Assembly (NCBI GenBank): GCA_021234155.1
Contig: JAJEKV010000057.1
Location: 2,759,821 to 2,823,820, forward strand
DNA length: 64,000 bases
Direction of reading: 5' to 3'
Origin: Isoetes taiwanensis
Taxonomy: Eukaryota; Streptophyta; Lycopodiopsida; Isoetales; Isoetaceae
In this document: in pieces, positions 10,301 to 22,500 of the stretch
Numbering within the stretch: the first letter of the stretch is position 1
Layout of the letters: each line of letters opens with the position of its first letter
Position numbers and translations under genes: made by a program
Notes under the pieces: generated by a model
Database searches by the model: none
What the model saw: the letters and a program-made list of their open reading frames with translations, nothing else
Told to the model about the DNA's origin: nothing

Positions 10301-13300
10301 CAAAACTTCCACCAGCACATAACCTAACCAGAATTTAGTACCATTTATCTTGGCCCATGTTGGAAGATCAAATTAGGCAATTATTTTATACATAATTAAA
10401 CAAAAGGAATCAACGGGACCTAGCCATTGTTGCTGTCTGAATTTGAAATATAGCCGACCAACGATTGGACATTCCACATACCCATCCAAATCTAATGGTT
10501 CGAATGAAGATATAATTATGGCAATGAAAAAACGTTCAATTTTTTCTGATAATGAGTTTGTGAAGCCAGCTTGCAAGATTGGGTACTTCTTAACTTCCTT
10601 ATCTCTTTATAGGGCTTCATCCTTAATGGTGTGTCTATCCAACAATTTAGAAGAGATCTTTTGTCCTCTACTAGGAAGCTCAACCAGGCTCTTACAATTT
10701 CTGGGTTCTTCACTGCAGTTCACCATAAGCAAATAGGCCCTCATAGGATAGGCCCATATAGGTTACAATTCAATTACAACATGTACACTGGTAAGCACTG
10801 CTTCTTGAATATCTCCTTACAAGCAAATTAAACAATACACTGTAACAGTTTCCTAAGCTTCATCGTTGTCTTCTCCATAATTGATCTGTCGATAAGCAAT
10901 TTATTGTGATACTTTCCTTCCCTCCATTGGGGAAGAAATTTGTGACATTGTTGTGGAACCATGAAGGATAGGCACATTTGCCAATCCCAATGTCTAAATT
11001 GATGCCACCTACACTCCCAATTCCATAATGTGCTGGATAATGTCTGTACGATTAGATATGGCTAATGGCCTTGCTTTCTAAAGGAACAGCAGTTGCATAC
11101 GTGAGATAATACAACGAATTCGAAAAAAGGCAAGACAATGTGAGGAGACAAAGAGAAGAAAATGAAAAGAAAAAGAGAAAATTTATGTATACCTGAACAC
11201 GATTGTGGTGAATAAAAAGTGGAGATGTTTTCGCCAAGGATGGACGCACATAAAATGATTTATAAAACTCTGGATTTGCTGTGAAGTCCATTTTTAGAGG
11301 TGGAGATCTAAAAGAAACTTTGTGCCAATCAGTCAAAAACAGTTTTTTGTTATGCAGACTATGCTGAAGGAACTTGGTAGTCATACTTGACGTTGTTCAT
11401 ATTGGAACTATTGTTCAAGCGCAGCATCTCCGCTCTCACTTTGCTTGACACTCCATCAGCACCCACGAGCAAATCAAAGTTGACTTCTTTAACATCTTTC
11501 CTATTGTCACAATCTGAAGCAATCTATAATTTAGTCAGTAGGGTATTTGAAACAATAAAGCTTATTAAAATCTCACAAAAGATTATCACCTCCTTTCTTG
11601 TACTTAGCTACAGTTTGAAATGTAGCTGTATCCTCTGTGTCATTTATATTAATCAACTCCCATCCAAAGTGCGTTGATATGCGCTCTGGATATCTGAAAG
11701 GTAAAAGTAGACGCTGAGCTTTGTAGTGGCTAACATGCATTTGCGGAATATTTGATTCATGGCAAGAATTTAGGAGACAAAAGTTGGAATTAGCACTTCA
11801 CACCCGAGCTTGCTATAAATATGTTTCAAATACCATTTATAAAAACTCCTAAACTGCCTAGTTACCTTTCAAGGAGCAGATTTTGGAGAAATGAAACAAA
11901 CGCATTGCGACTTACTCCATAGCTTTGGACCCCAGGCCCATTAGAGTAATCAAATATCCTCTGCAACACAAGACAAAAAATCAGCTAAATGAAGGGCAGA
12001 GACACTAAATTGGTTGTAGACTGAATATCTGCTAGATCTTGTATGATCCCTAGATATTACTGGTGCCGCAGTTACAACAAGGATTGAGTGGTTGACTTTA
12101 CTCAACCATATGGCGTCTATGTGATTGGAAATATAGATTCCATTTTCATCCAAAGAAGATTCATTAAATGAAACTTGTACTGGATGTAAATTCTCTCTTG
12201 GTATGATGAAGAATGCAAAAAAGCAGCTCAAGGAAGAGTTGGCAGCCTGCTCTTCTACAGCTATTGCAACTAAGAAAGCATACAAAAAGCTGATCCGCAT
12301 GAAAAAAAGAGCATATATAAAGCAGGTGAGGGAAGACATGCTTAACATGCTTTACAGTAATAAATCTGCTAAATTTTGGCAGAAGCTTCATGCTCAGAAA
12401 TCTGATTTGCCTCTTAAAGACCCAAAAGTGTGGACCACTGATGCTCCAACGCTCCTAGATGTGGGAAAAGCAGATTTGCTTGACATTGGATTGCAGCCCC
12501 AGCCCCAATCCTCCTCTCTTTTCTCCACTTCCCTTATCCGAGAAGCTATAAGCAAATTGAACATTGGAAAAGCAAAAGATTGTGAGGATTTGCAGGCTGA
12601 ATTTTTGATCCATGGAATGGATACCCTTGCGCCTATTGTGGCAGTATTCAATGACATAATATGCTCAAGCTTTCCAAAAGCATGGCCATTAATATCATCA
12701 AGCCAATTTTTAAGGCTGGAGACCCAATGAATCCAAACAACTACCGCCTTATAATGATTGGACATGTCATGGCAAGACTATATGGATGTGCATTGGACTT
12801 GATTATCAGTGAATATGCGGAGATAAATCTCCTTAGAGCAAAGGGCCAGGCCGGTTTCAGGAGGAATTTCTCAACAATAGATCATATCTTTACCTTACGG
12901 TCTATCATTGAGGAAGCTAGAGCAAAGAAAACAAAAGTTTATTGCTGCTTTGTGGATTTCCGCAAAGCTTTTGATACGGTCCCTCGGAATCGCCTATTTC
13001 ATAGACTTACTGAACTTGGATTGTCGCATCAAGTCATATGGGCCGTTTTGATGCTCTATGAAAATGTTTTGGGAAGAATTAAAGTGCCCGGGGGCTGGTC
13101 GGATGACATAAGCAGCACAATTGGGGTTAAACAGGGCTGTCCCTTATCCCCTACACTCTTCGGTTTGTACATTGACGAGCTGGAAAGCTTCGTAGCAGCG
13201 CTTGGAGGTGCCGGATCTGCTTTAGCTGATGAATGCATATCCATCCTTCTATATGCGGATGATGTGGTACTTATATCTTCTTCTCCTGAAGGCCTTCAGC

Positions 13301-15748
13301 ATCATTTAATGGCACTTGAGAAATTTTGCGCTCAAAGAAAGCCTAAAGTGAACTTGGACAAAACAAAAGTGATGGTTTTCAACACATCACGTGCTTGCAT
13401 GCATCGCAGCATCTTCTTTTTCATAAATCAACAAGTGGAAGTGGTCTCTCATTATACTTACTTGGGGGTGCAATTTAAGGGTCCCGTCTTTAGCATGAAA
13501 GACGCAGCATATGACAGGCTCACAAAGGGATATGCCTCGCTTGCAATGCTAGAGAAGAAATGTTTCAAAGCAGATTTTCAGGATGTCCCAGCAAAGATTC
13601 ATCTTTTCAATACCTTAGTTAGACCAGCTGCTCTATATGGAGCTTTGATGTGGGGAATGGATATGACAGCCAAAGAATGGGGTCATATAGAAAGACTGCA
13701 AATTTATTTTCTGTCCAAAATGATTATGAGCAAAGCATCTGTGCCACATTCAATCATATTGGCAGAATTTTCAGCCACTCCGCTTCAACTGGACGCAGCA
13801 TTCCAGTCATACGGCATGATCTGGAAATTTTATACATATCAAAGACATGGTTAACTCCAAATGATCTTCCTACCAAGATGCAATTTTACAAAGATCACTT
13901 CCTTGAGTTCAATGAAGATGGTTTCATCGAGCGACCAGGATATTTGAATATTCATCTTGCACATAAGGTGAGACATGCTATCGGTCAGCTCAGGGTCTCA
14001 TCTCATCAGCTCGAGATCGAAGCTGGTCGTACTAGTAGGCCGAAGGTGGAGCGCTCGAAAAGAATCTGCAGACTATGTCACTTGAATGTAATTGAGTCTG
14101 AGGAACATTTCATCTTCACATGTCCAGTCTATTATGAAATACGGGGCAGATTCCATTGCCTATTTCGGGAACCTACCTCCCTCTCCAAACTGATCGCCTA
14201 TGAGGATCAGAAATGTATAGCTCTTTTTCTTCACCAAATGACTGTGCATAGAAGAAATCTATTAAAGGAGCAAGCTGGGGGAAGAGCGGGACATGAAAAC
14301 GATCCTACCCAAAGGCTGATCACTTTCTTTCTCATTGGAGGTGATAATGATAATAAATGGAAGGCAGGTTCTCTTCCCGGACCATCTCATCCAATCTCAA
14401 AAGGAGTAACCATGAAAGTGTCTAGAAGAAGAAAGCGGACGGTAAAGGATAAACATAAGCAGTCCTTCAAAAGAGAAAACAAGTCTGGCATTACTTTATA
14501 CTTTGAGCCCGTGGCCAAGAAGACAAAAGTTTCTTAATTTCATTGTTTTAGTTTTCTTTTTCCTTTTTTAAGCAATATCTCTAGGTGGCTGCAAATGCGC
14601 CCCTAGCTGGACATGGTTGATGTATATTTGGTCTCATAGACCCAAGCGGTCTCTCGTAGACCGTAGACGTTAATATAATCTTTCTTTCTTTCACTTTGAA
14701 GTTGAATGGATAGAAACTTTACCTCTTCACCAGTGGATCCATGAACACAAGACCCAACTAGTTGCCTTAAAAGTGAGACTGGCAATTCTACATCCGCACC
14801 TTCCAGTGCCCTAATTGCTCTCGGTGAAAGCAACATTGTGTAAGACCGCTGATCATTCTTGACATAAACTTGCTCTGAAGCAAAGTTGCAAAGACTTATT
14901 CCATCATAAAATTGTTAGCTGTAGGTTGATTCACTTCTATATTTTCTGTTTTACCATTCTTATCCGAGTTGGCACCTCCATTAGAGAATCCAGGATAACG
15001 CTCAAAGAGATGAACATAGAATCCTCGTTTTACTAGATAATGAGTCAATAAGCATCCAGCTGGTCCACCACCTACAATAACAACAGATTCCTTTCTGCTA
15101 ACCTGCGTGAATTCAGAACAAAAATCCACATCACACTTCATGTATGATTAACTACAATATTCCAAGCTATATCAACAATCATGCAAAACTGTACAACAAA
15201 GTTGTTTATCAAAAGCAGTTTGAAAGAGTTAATGTAGCAGTTACATCATTGAAGACAACCTAGCACGCAAACATTTGACACTATAAAGTAAGTGCAATCC
15301 AAACATCCCAATCGACAGCATAAGATTAGCTTTTTATGCAAATCTATGGGCCTTTGTCCCATATACATGCCAGTAGCATGCCAACGAGTTAGTTGTTGAT
15401 AGAAAACATGCTAGAACACCATCAGTAATGTCAGGTTGCCATGTTTGGCAAATGAATAGGTAGAAGGTTAACAAGAAGGGAAGAATTATACGCCACATAT
15501 GTAAGCATTCTATATCACACTCACGGCCAATTATTGATCAAAGAGTTTGACAAGGTAATATGACATTGAGTGAGAAGCATACAGAGGAAGCAGCATACCT
15601 TCAAAGGCCCTGCCGAAGAAGCATAAGCAGCTCGTTGAGAGGTCCGGAGAGAAGCAAGAGGCGAATAACAGCATAGTGAATTGGAGCAGGATGGAAGCGC
15701 GGAACACGGCGAAGAAAGCTTGAGGGCCATTGCAAGCAAACCTGCCAT
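7333..15748 (-). CDS. KMO-like FAD-dependent aromatic hydroxylase, 10 exons, two frameshifts
   Basis: Likely a flavin monooxygenase of the kynurenine 3-monooxygenase/UbiH group, using NAD(P)H and O2 to hydroxylate an aromatic substrate. Exons, in transcript order: 15599-15748, 14723-15102, 11866-11960, 11590-11693, 11193-11513, 9650-9768, 8225-8384, 8020-8104, 7721-7904, 7333-7546. All nine introns are GT-AG, and phases agree except for one-base defects in exons 2 and 5. Corrected length is about 603 residues. Exon 1 encodes a Ser/Ala/Cys-rich N terminus resembling an organelle transit peptide. Exon 2 has the Rossmann motif VVIVGGGPAG (residues 57-66). Exon 5 has the DG motif LLVGADGVSSKVR. 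Exon 7 has VVLLGDAAHAM, the FAD-ribityl GD motif. Exon 8 has the conserved YGTGCNAALEDC. Exon 10 ends in a hydrophobic helix, as in animal KMO. The substrate is inferred only; another UbiH-type hydroxylase is possible. The frameshifts may mean a pseudogene or assembly errors. Confidence 0.8.
12137..14692 (+). mobile_element. Non-LTR (LINE) retrotransposon, 5'-truncated, in the FAD-gene intron
   Basis: A LINE lies in antisense orientation inside intron 2 of the FAD monooxygenase gene. Coding sequence for the region before the reverse transcriptase, the reverse transcriptase itself and a C-terminal CCHC-like motif spans 12203-14537. A short 3' UTR follows and ends in a (TTTC)n tail at 14681-14692 instead of poly(A). 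The endonuclease region is missing, as expected of 5' truncation during target-primed reverse transcription. The left boundary is approximate and no target duplication was identified. The last 45 bases before the tail resemble the tails of SINE-like copies near 37200 and 54800. Confidence 0.85.
12203..14537 (+). pseudogene. LINE reverse transcriptase ORF (frameshifted)
   Basis: The reading frame runs in three blocks: 12203-12730, 12661-13854, and 13830-14537 in another frame. The first block is a Lys-rich segment with FWQKLHAQK, typical of the linker between endonuclease and reverse transcriptase in LINE proteins. The second is a reverse transcriptase domain with KAFDTVPRNRL (catalytic Asp), GVKQGCPLSPTLFGLYID, and YADDVVLIS near 13250 (catalytic Asp pair). 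The third contains CRLCHLNVIESEEHFIFTC, a Cys/His cluster like those at LINE C termini. Two frameshifts (near 12680 and 13840) make it inactive. Its style (simple-repeat 3' tail, RT close to the C terminus) suggests the RTE side of LINEs, but the clade cannot be fixed without a tree. Confidence 0.85.
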
Positions 15749-15904
15749 TTCTCGCAATATTTCTACCACACAACTCCAAGTCAAATGTCGTAATCCATTC
15801 CTGCCACCTTTTTTTGTCCCAAGTTGTTCAAGTGAAATGATCGCTCATCATCACGTGGACCTATGTGCTGCAAAGTCCTACCCGCTTCACAGAATTTCCG
15901 GCCA
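15749..15904 (-). promoter_or_regulatory. Residual upstream region of the FAD monooxygenase gene
   Basis: Only about 155 bases separate the first ATG (15748, read leftward) from the inverted repeat of the pogo-type transposon. Any core promoter must lie here or within the transposon. I see no convincing TATA box. This is positional inference only. Confidence 0.3.
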
Positions 15905-18900
15905 TGTTTTGCGCAGGGCCAAACACAGGCCATGTTTTGCGCAGTTAAGGGCGCAAACGCAATTTTGGGCACGAGGTGTGGAATTTTGCCACAAGAAATA
16001 GTTCATCTGAAAGCCTGAAATCTAAGCTACAAATAGATGCCAGATTTAGGGTCTACAGATTAGCCACTTGCAAGTTACAGCTGCTCAAACACGGGGGGTC
16101 TGCGAGAACCACGGTTACGCACCACTGAGACCCATCAATGCGACCTTTGCATTGCGCATAAAACTCCCATCTATGCGCGAGATGAAACTCCCATCAATTG
16201 CGCAGACAAACAACATTATCGCTCTCAAACCCACCATCATTTGCTCACCTATTAACAAACAATTATGTCTTATCCGCTACAAGCAAGCACATGCATATCT
16301 CAATTTTATGATCCGAATATCAACCTTTTGCATACATCTTGCTAAGAAAGGGCGAATGCATTCACACCTAAGAATCAAACAACAATTCGGCAACAATTTA
16401 ACAACAACAATTTAGCGGTCTTGGCATACAAGTTTAAAGCAACAATTTAGCAACAATTCAAAGCAACAATTTAGCGGTATTGGCATACAAGTTTTACGAA
16501 AATGTGCTATTTTGCAATAGACAAAGGTCTATGTAAAATTGTTTATGTGCAAATTTGAAAACGCACACAAACCTGACCAATGTTTACAAGAAGTAGCATT
16601 GACCAGCCACAACAAAGAAGACATGCATCATGTGACCTAGCTTTCTTCAGAGGAGCTTTCTATCTCCACATCATTTGCACGCAAAGAAGTACCGGATTAA
16701 AGAGGTAAAGTAGAAACATCAAACTTACATGCAAACTTGGACTTACATTTGCAAGTAGCTCTGTAAGTTCTTGCCCGAGCCATCATCCATCCCTTTTGCC
16801 TTCTCAATTATGTCATGAGGCCTACCATCTTCAACAAAGCCTCGGATCAGCCTTGCTTTAGCCAAGTTGTTGTGCTTTGTGGCATCACGGAACACCACTA
16901 TTAACATCAGCAAACTGACCCATGTTTGAGTGTCCACATTAACATCGCATGTGATCTTTGATTCATTTCTTCGCAGGTGGTATCATCTCATCAATTGATA
17001 CATGAACAGCATCCATATGGTCTTGAGAACAGATATGAGTGTCTTCTAAGCTGCATCCTACCATAGAGCCAGAGAATGGAGACATATTCCTAATTGCATT
17101 ATACAATACAGGACTTGGAGGCAATTCTTCTTCAACTTGACTATCTTGGAATAATGGCGGGCAGCTCTCTTGTTCTTCCATTTGGCTACTAGCCACAAAT
17201 CGTATGTCACAACCTGCATGCCCTTCATTCTCTCTAGCTGCCCTCTTTGCTCTTAACCTGTCCCTTGCTTGCCTTCTAGCCTCCATAGCATCCTTGTTAA
17301 CTGGTATCCAAGGGCTTACACCATTCAAGATAGGCCTCCCATGCCTATGAGGTCCATATATTAGATCCCTAAACCTTCTACAGCCTACCTCCCATGCTTC
17401 TTCACTTCTTTTCCTAGCTTCCCTCTCTTCCTTTCTCTTTTTGCATCTTTCCAAAGCCTCCTCCCTTGCCAATTTCTTTGCTGCTTGTGCAGCTAGCTTC
17501 TCTTCTAACTTTCTCTTCTTTTCCTCCTCATTCCTAGCCTTCCTTTCTTTGTTAGTCTGCCCCACGATTGCTTGACACCATTGTTCAGAGCTAACATGAT
17601 GCACTCCAGCCAGCAAGGGAAGATTTCGTCTTCTTGAGGTTTCAGGCTGAGATATAGAGTCATTGTTTTGGGGTTGAAATGCTCTAGACATTGGTGTTCT
17701 GTGGGCTGTAGGTAGAGCAGATCTATAAGCAACATTAACATGAGGAGAAGAGTGATGTACAACAGTGCTTGCATGTGGCAAAGGCCTTGCAATGTTAGGT
17801 GCTTGGTTTTCAGGCACATTGCAATTTAGAAGAACATTGCTATGTGCTGCCTCAACAACATTTTGCTCAAAATTTTGATTGTTACCTTCTTCATGGTTCT
17901 TTGGTGACGCATACAATTGATTGGGGAACACTTGATTAGCATCAGGGGCTGCTGCACCTTCATTTTCAGCATCATTTGGATTGTAATCTCCATGCTCCCA
18001 TGGTTGCAACTCCACTTCCCTACCGTCATCTCCAATTGCCTCAGCTTGTGGTGTCACTTTGCCCTTCACAAAGGGCACTAAACCCGTTGATCTAAAACCA
18101 GAGAGGATGTTCTGCACTGTCATGGATGACTTCAAAGCTCTGTAGATAATTGTAGCCAGGTCTTGCTTGCTTGGTTCAGCATAACGGTGTTTTAACATAT
18201 AAATTGCTCTTTCCTTCTTAAAGCACTTCTTGAAAGGGCCAAACACTGACACATCCAAGGGCTGCAGCTTATGTGAAGTGTGAGGTGGCAAAATAAAAAG
18301 ATGCACTCCTACCTCTTTGGCTGCCAGTATAGTGTCAAGATCCACATGAGTCTTGTGGCCATCAAGCACTAGCAAATGTGGTGTACTCGGACTGCAAGCT
18401 CCTGGCACCTTCTTGCAGAAATGATCAATTAACCAACTTTTAAAAAGCTCTTTTGTCATCCATGCTTCACCCTGACAAGCCATCACAGCACCTGGTTCAC
18501 ATCTAGATACATAGTCATCTCTGATCCTCTCTCCTTTGAAGATGTAGAGACTAGGAAGTGGAAAGCCATCTGCATTGACACATGTAAGTACTGTCACCCA
18601 TTCTCTATTTCTCATCACAACTTCATGCACGTTCCTCTTTCCTTTCTTGGCAATAACCTTCATTCCAGAAACCTTACCAGCTTGGACACCAGTTTCGTCC
18701 GCATTCCAAATTCTAGATGGTGGAAACTTGAACTCATCCAACACCTTCTCAAAATCATCGTAGAACTTAGCTAGAGTAGCAGTTGTTAGTGCTCGCCCCT
18801 GGCGAGAATCCAACGTTTCAGCAGATCTTATTGCTATCTCGGATGCCTTCCTTTGAAAAGCTTCCACCACTTGTGTCCGGAACTCCATCCCTAAATGGAG

Positions 18901-19594
18901 TTGGTCTATCAAGGCATATTTCAGCCACAAACTCCTTCAACATATCTAGAGTCAAAGGCATTCCCGATCGCCCTCTCTAATGCCCATTCTACCAAGTCGA
19001 TTCTTCTTTCTCATTGTCATGGCTATAGGATGCTTACCATGCTTTTCTGTTCACTCTACCATAAAGCCAACTTCTAATTGTAGACTTCGGGGATGCTAAA
19101 TTCTGCACTTTCTTTGCTCTTATGCTCATCACATTCCCCTCAACAAGTTCGATTGCCCTCTTCATGTCATCCTCACTCCATTTACCTCTCTCTCACGTCT
19201 AAGATAGCTCCCTTCATTCCGCTATTGCCTTCCCTAATCTTCCTCTTCTTTGGCTTCTTTTTGGCTGCAACACGTTTAGATCCCCTGCTCTCTTCTCATT
19301 GCTCGTCCATCGGATCTCGTGCTCTCTTCTCTGTGCTCTCTGTTCTCATTGTGCTCACGTGTTTGGCCATGCTCAACGCTGTGTAAGGTGGTGGCCATCT
19401 TGGGCGTTCAATCTTGTTTAAGACAAAATTATGGCGGGGTTGTGCTATGGCGGGCTTGTGCTATGGCTGGAACGAGGTGCGCAAATGGTCGAACGCTGAT
19501 GCGGAAATGGTCGAACGCTGATGCGGAAATGAAGGGCATCCATGTCGTGAACGCAGGGCTCCTGCGCATCCTGTTTAGGGCCCTGCGCAAAACA
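15905..19594 (-). mobile_element. Pogo/Tigger-type DNA transposon
   Basis: Terminal inverted repeats lie at 15905-15929 (TGTTTTGCGCAGGGCCAAAC and following ACAGG) and 19570-19594, whose reverse complement differs only at the CCAAACACAGG/CCCTAAACAGG segment. They bracket a minus-strand pogo-type transposase. An extra subterminal copy of CCATGTTTTGCGCAG sits at 15930. Near the other end a 22-bp unit (ATGGTCGAACGCTGATGCGGAA) is tandemly repeated at about 19486-19530. A TA target duplication, expected for the Tc1/mariner-pogo superfamily, is not evident at the visible edges, so the true ends may differ by a few bases. Confidence 0.7.
16963..19190 (-). pseudogene. Pogo/Tigger-type transposase (CENP-B HTH + DDE), frameshifted at the N terminus
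   Basis: Read from 19190 leftward. An N-terminal helix-turn-helix segment (RGKWSEDDMKRAIELVEG, then STIRSWLYGRV) resembles the CENP-B/pogo DNA-binding domain. It is separated from the rest by an in-frame stop and a one-base shift between about 19050 and 18960. From 18930 a 655-codon frame is open. It has a DDE_1-type catalytic core: NADETGV (first Asp), LVLDGHKTHVDL (second Asp) and LPPHTSHKLQPLDV (third Asp). A long Asn/His-rich linker follows, then a Lys/Glu/Arg-rich probable coiled coil (about residues 470-540) and an acidic tail ending at 16963. The intact core suggests inactivation is recent, or that the N-terminal break is an error. Confidence 0.85.
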
Positions 19595-22500
19595 GTGCTT
19601 AGAATATCAATTAACTTATCTTCCTTGAATTGTAGCATGTAATCTGTGTGAAAGACAGGTATACAAATGTTTTAAGTATATGAGGTAAGCAAATACTCAG
19701 TGAGAAGAAAAGAGCATACCTGCACATCTGAAACTCCATCAGATACAGTTTAATCAACACCCTTCATTTCTTGGTTTTGCATCTGAAGCAAAAAGAGCAC
19801 TTTAGCTGACCTGCAAATCAAATGCACGATTCAAACTGCAGCTTCTTGTGCCTTGTAAAAGTTGTGTTTGCAAAACACTTGCTACTTCAAATCCGGAAAA
19901 GAACAAAACCTGGGCATTCAAAATTCCAATCAGAAAGTTACAGCCGGGTATGTCTTCATGAGAATGCGATGATTTGGTCATTAAAGAATAGAAGAGAATA
20001 GTTTGCAGCAATTACATTAGGTTTACAAAAGTTTTTCGTCTAGTCTATTGTCCACAATCATAAAAAAATATGTACATATAGAAAGGGAAAAAATAAAACA
20101 AACTATGTTGCTCGTTCGTACCATCTAAGCTAGCCATAGATTGCATGATTCATAGCTGGCACCAAGAAAAGCCTGCACCAAGGAAACGTCCAGCTTCTTA
20201 GTTGTTTGTTAACCAAATAAAAATGCTTGATATTCCAAGTTTACCTGTTAAGTTGTAGTCATCAAACAGACTCGAACCGCTTCCGCCATAGGGTAAGCCA
20301 GCGTCTCTGAGGCCTGCCTGACTGATATCCTACCAAGGGGGCGAACGATAGACGGTAACTCCCCCCCGAAAGCATAGCCTTGCCAAGGCTGAGGTTGAGG
20401 GTCTAAGTCCCTAGTCATAGAAATGTGGGCCTGCGCCAACGTAGAAAACATTAGGGCAATATATCAAAGGAAGAACATGGATCAGGTTAATTCAACCTTT
20501 AAAAGGAAATGATCCTTCATTTAGTTCCAAGTCTACACAGCGCAGCCAGCAGTTCCAGAACATTGCAAGTAGTTCTGATTTTAGAGGTGAAATGATATTC
20601 TGGAATAGAAGCAGAAAATACAGCTATCAGTAAATTAGATCTTGAACATGTTAAAACACACATTTTTGTTAGCAAATTTCAAAAAAGATGTGTGCTCAAA
20701 TCCATAGAACAATAAGTTGATCATCGTTCAAGAATCCAAAGCAATGATGGTGGTCTTTCCTGGCTATCTACGAAAAGAGAATGTCATCCATAACCTTAAC
20801 CCTTTGGAAATTGATGGCACTCCAGTTGCACAATGCTTGAAATTGGTTGCGAAAAATGGAAAGAGGTTCAATGTAATTGTCATCTACAACTTGTCATCTC
20901 TAAGTTCTGAAACTTATTCCTCCGTTTTCTGTAACAGACTTGAATTTCCTTGGTTTATATTTGAAGGAAGGTAATGGGAAGACCATAGTATTGGCAACTT
21001 CATTGGTTCAACTGAGTATATGTAATCCCTATATTTCAATACAACATGTCGATTAAGGCAAATGCACAGTCTGGATATATTTCTATATAAAAAGCACATT
21101 GTAGATGCTCACGTTGTAGCAAGATCTCATTAGCATATCTCCACTATCAGATGTTTGGAGCATAACCCAGGTTATAAGCCAGATGATGCAAAGAATTGTA
21201 AAAATAGGGTTCTATTCATTGCTTCTTTTATGGAAGCATGAAAATTGTGTCAGACATTACCTGTAGATTGATTTGCTGAAGATGGAGTTGCTAAGCGAAG
21301 TCGAGCAGGTACAGTACTGTTTTAGAAGATCAATATGGCCATATAGCTCGTTTTAAACTATCTGGCCAGACTCATCTTCTAAAACAGCCATGGCTGAGAA
21401 GATGAGACCCTGGCATGCCCATCTAAATAAGACCATATAGTATACAAATTAAGGAACAAAACAATAGAGTAACAAAACAACACAGTGATTGATAAAGAAA
21501 CAAGCTCGAGAACATGCACATAGCAGATCATTTAGAGAATAATTGATTTAGAGAATCCATGTCCAAGTACTACGTCTCCTCTCTCACAAAAGAAATAGTT
21601 TCGTAGGAAGACATTGCATTAAATTAGACCATTGATGAAGAGCTTTGTGTGATGGGCTTTGCTGATTCTGAGCATCAAGTGGAGAAAAGCTCCATTAGCT
21701 TGGGGTTTGGAAAGTTAACAGACTTCCATGACCAAAGAAAATTCAGACCATGCCATGTTTGTGCATATATAAAATGATTTACCCTGCAACTGTTGCTTCT
21801 AGAAGTGAATTATATGCTGTGCCATAATAGTGGTCATGAAGGCGAATAATTGGATTCTATTAATCTAAAGAATGAAATAATGCAGTATATAATGACCTGA
21901 AACATTTGATATAGCCTAATACTTTTTTGATGATGTGCATTCGTAAACCCTATCTATCTCTCTATTTATCTATCTTATGAAACAAAGATGTAACAACTAC
22001 CAATGAAACAGAAAATAAATAAACACTTACATGAATTATATGATGGAATGCAAGGAGTATTTGATCATCCTAGTTGCAAGAGACATCATAATATATCAAG
22101 TATTAACTGCATATTGTTGTGCATGGGCACATATCCTGTAAGTGAGATCGTATCCAAAAGTAACCTGTAATTGATACAAATCCAAAACAATCCCTATGCA
22201 ATAGTCATCGTGATTTAAGTGATGCTAAATAGAAACGATAACTTTGAATAAATGAAGAGCAGAGAGGTCATGAAATTGAACTCATTAAATTGAACAGAAA
22301 CCTATCTAAAAAGCATCAAGGGGGGAAAAGCAACCTTGAGACATTAAGTAGTTACAGTATTACCCATGCAGGTCGTTGGGCTCTCAATTTCATCAAGTGT
22401 GATTTGGCCATAAATAAAATAATCCAGTTGAATGAGAAAGAAATTAAGATGACCTACTCTGTATATCGATCGAGTGGATGCAATCAAACCGTATTTGAAA

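Noticed and set aside
16743-16937. 64-codon minus-strand ORF inside the pogo-type element as a captured host exon
   Set aside because: Open and protein-like but with no recognised family, no splice structure, and no counterpart in the second pogo-like copy; insufficient support.
20248-20451. G/C-richer patch with GACTCGAACCGC resembling a tRNA T-arm complement
   Set aside because: No complete cloverleaf could be drawn around it; only the short T-arm-like phrase matches.
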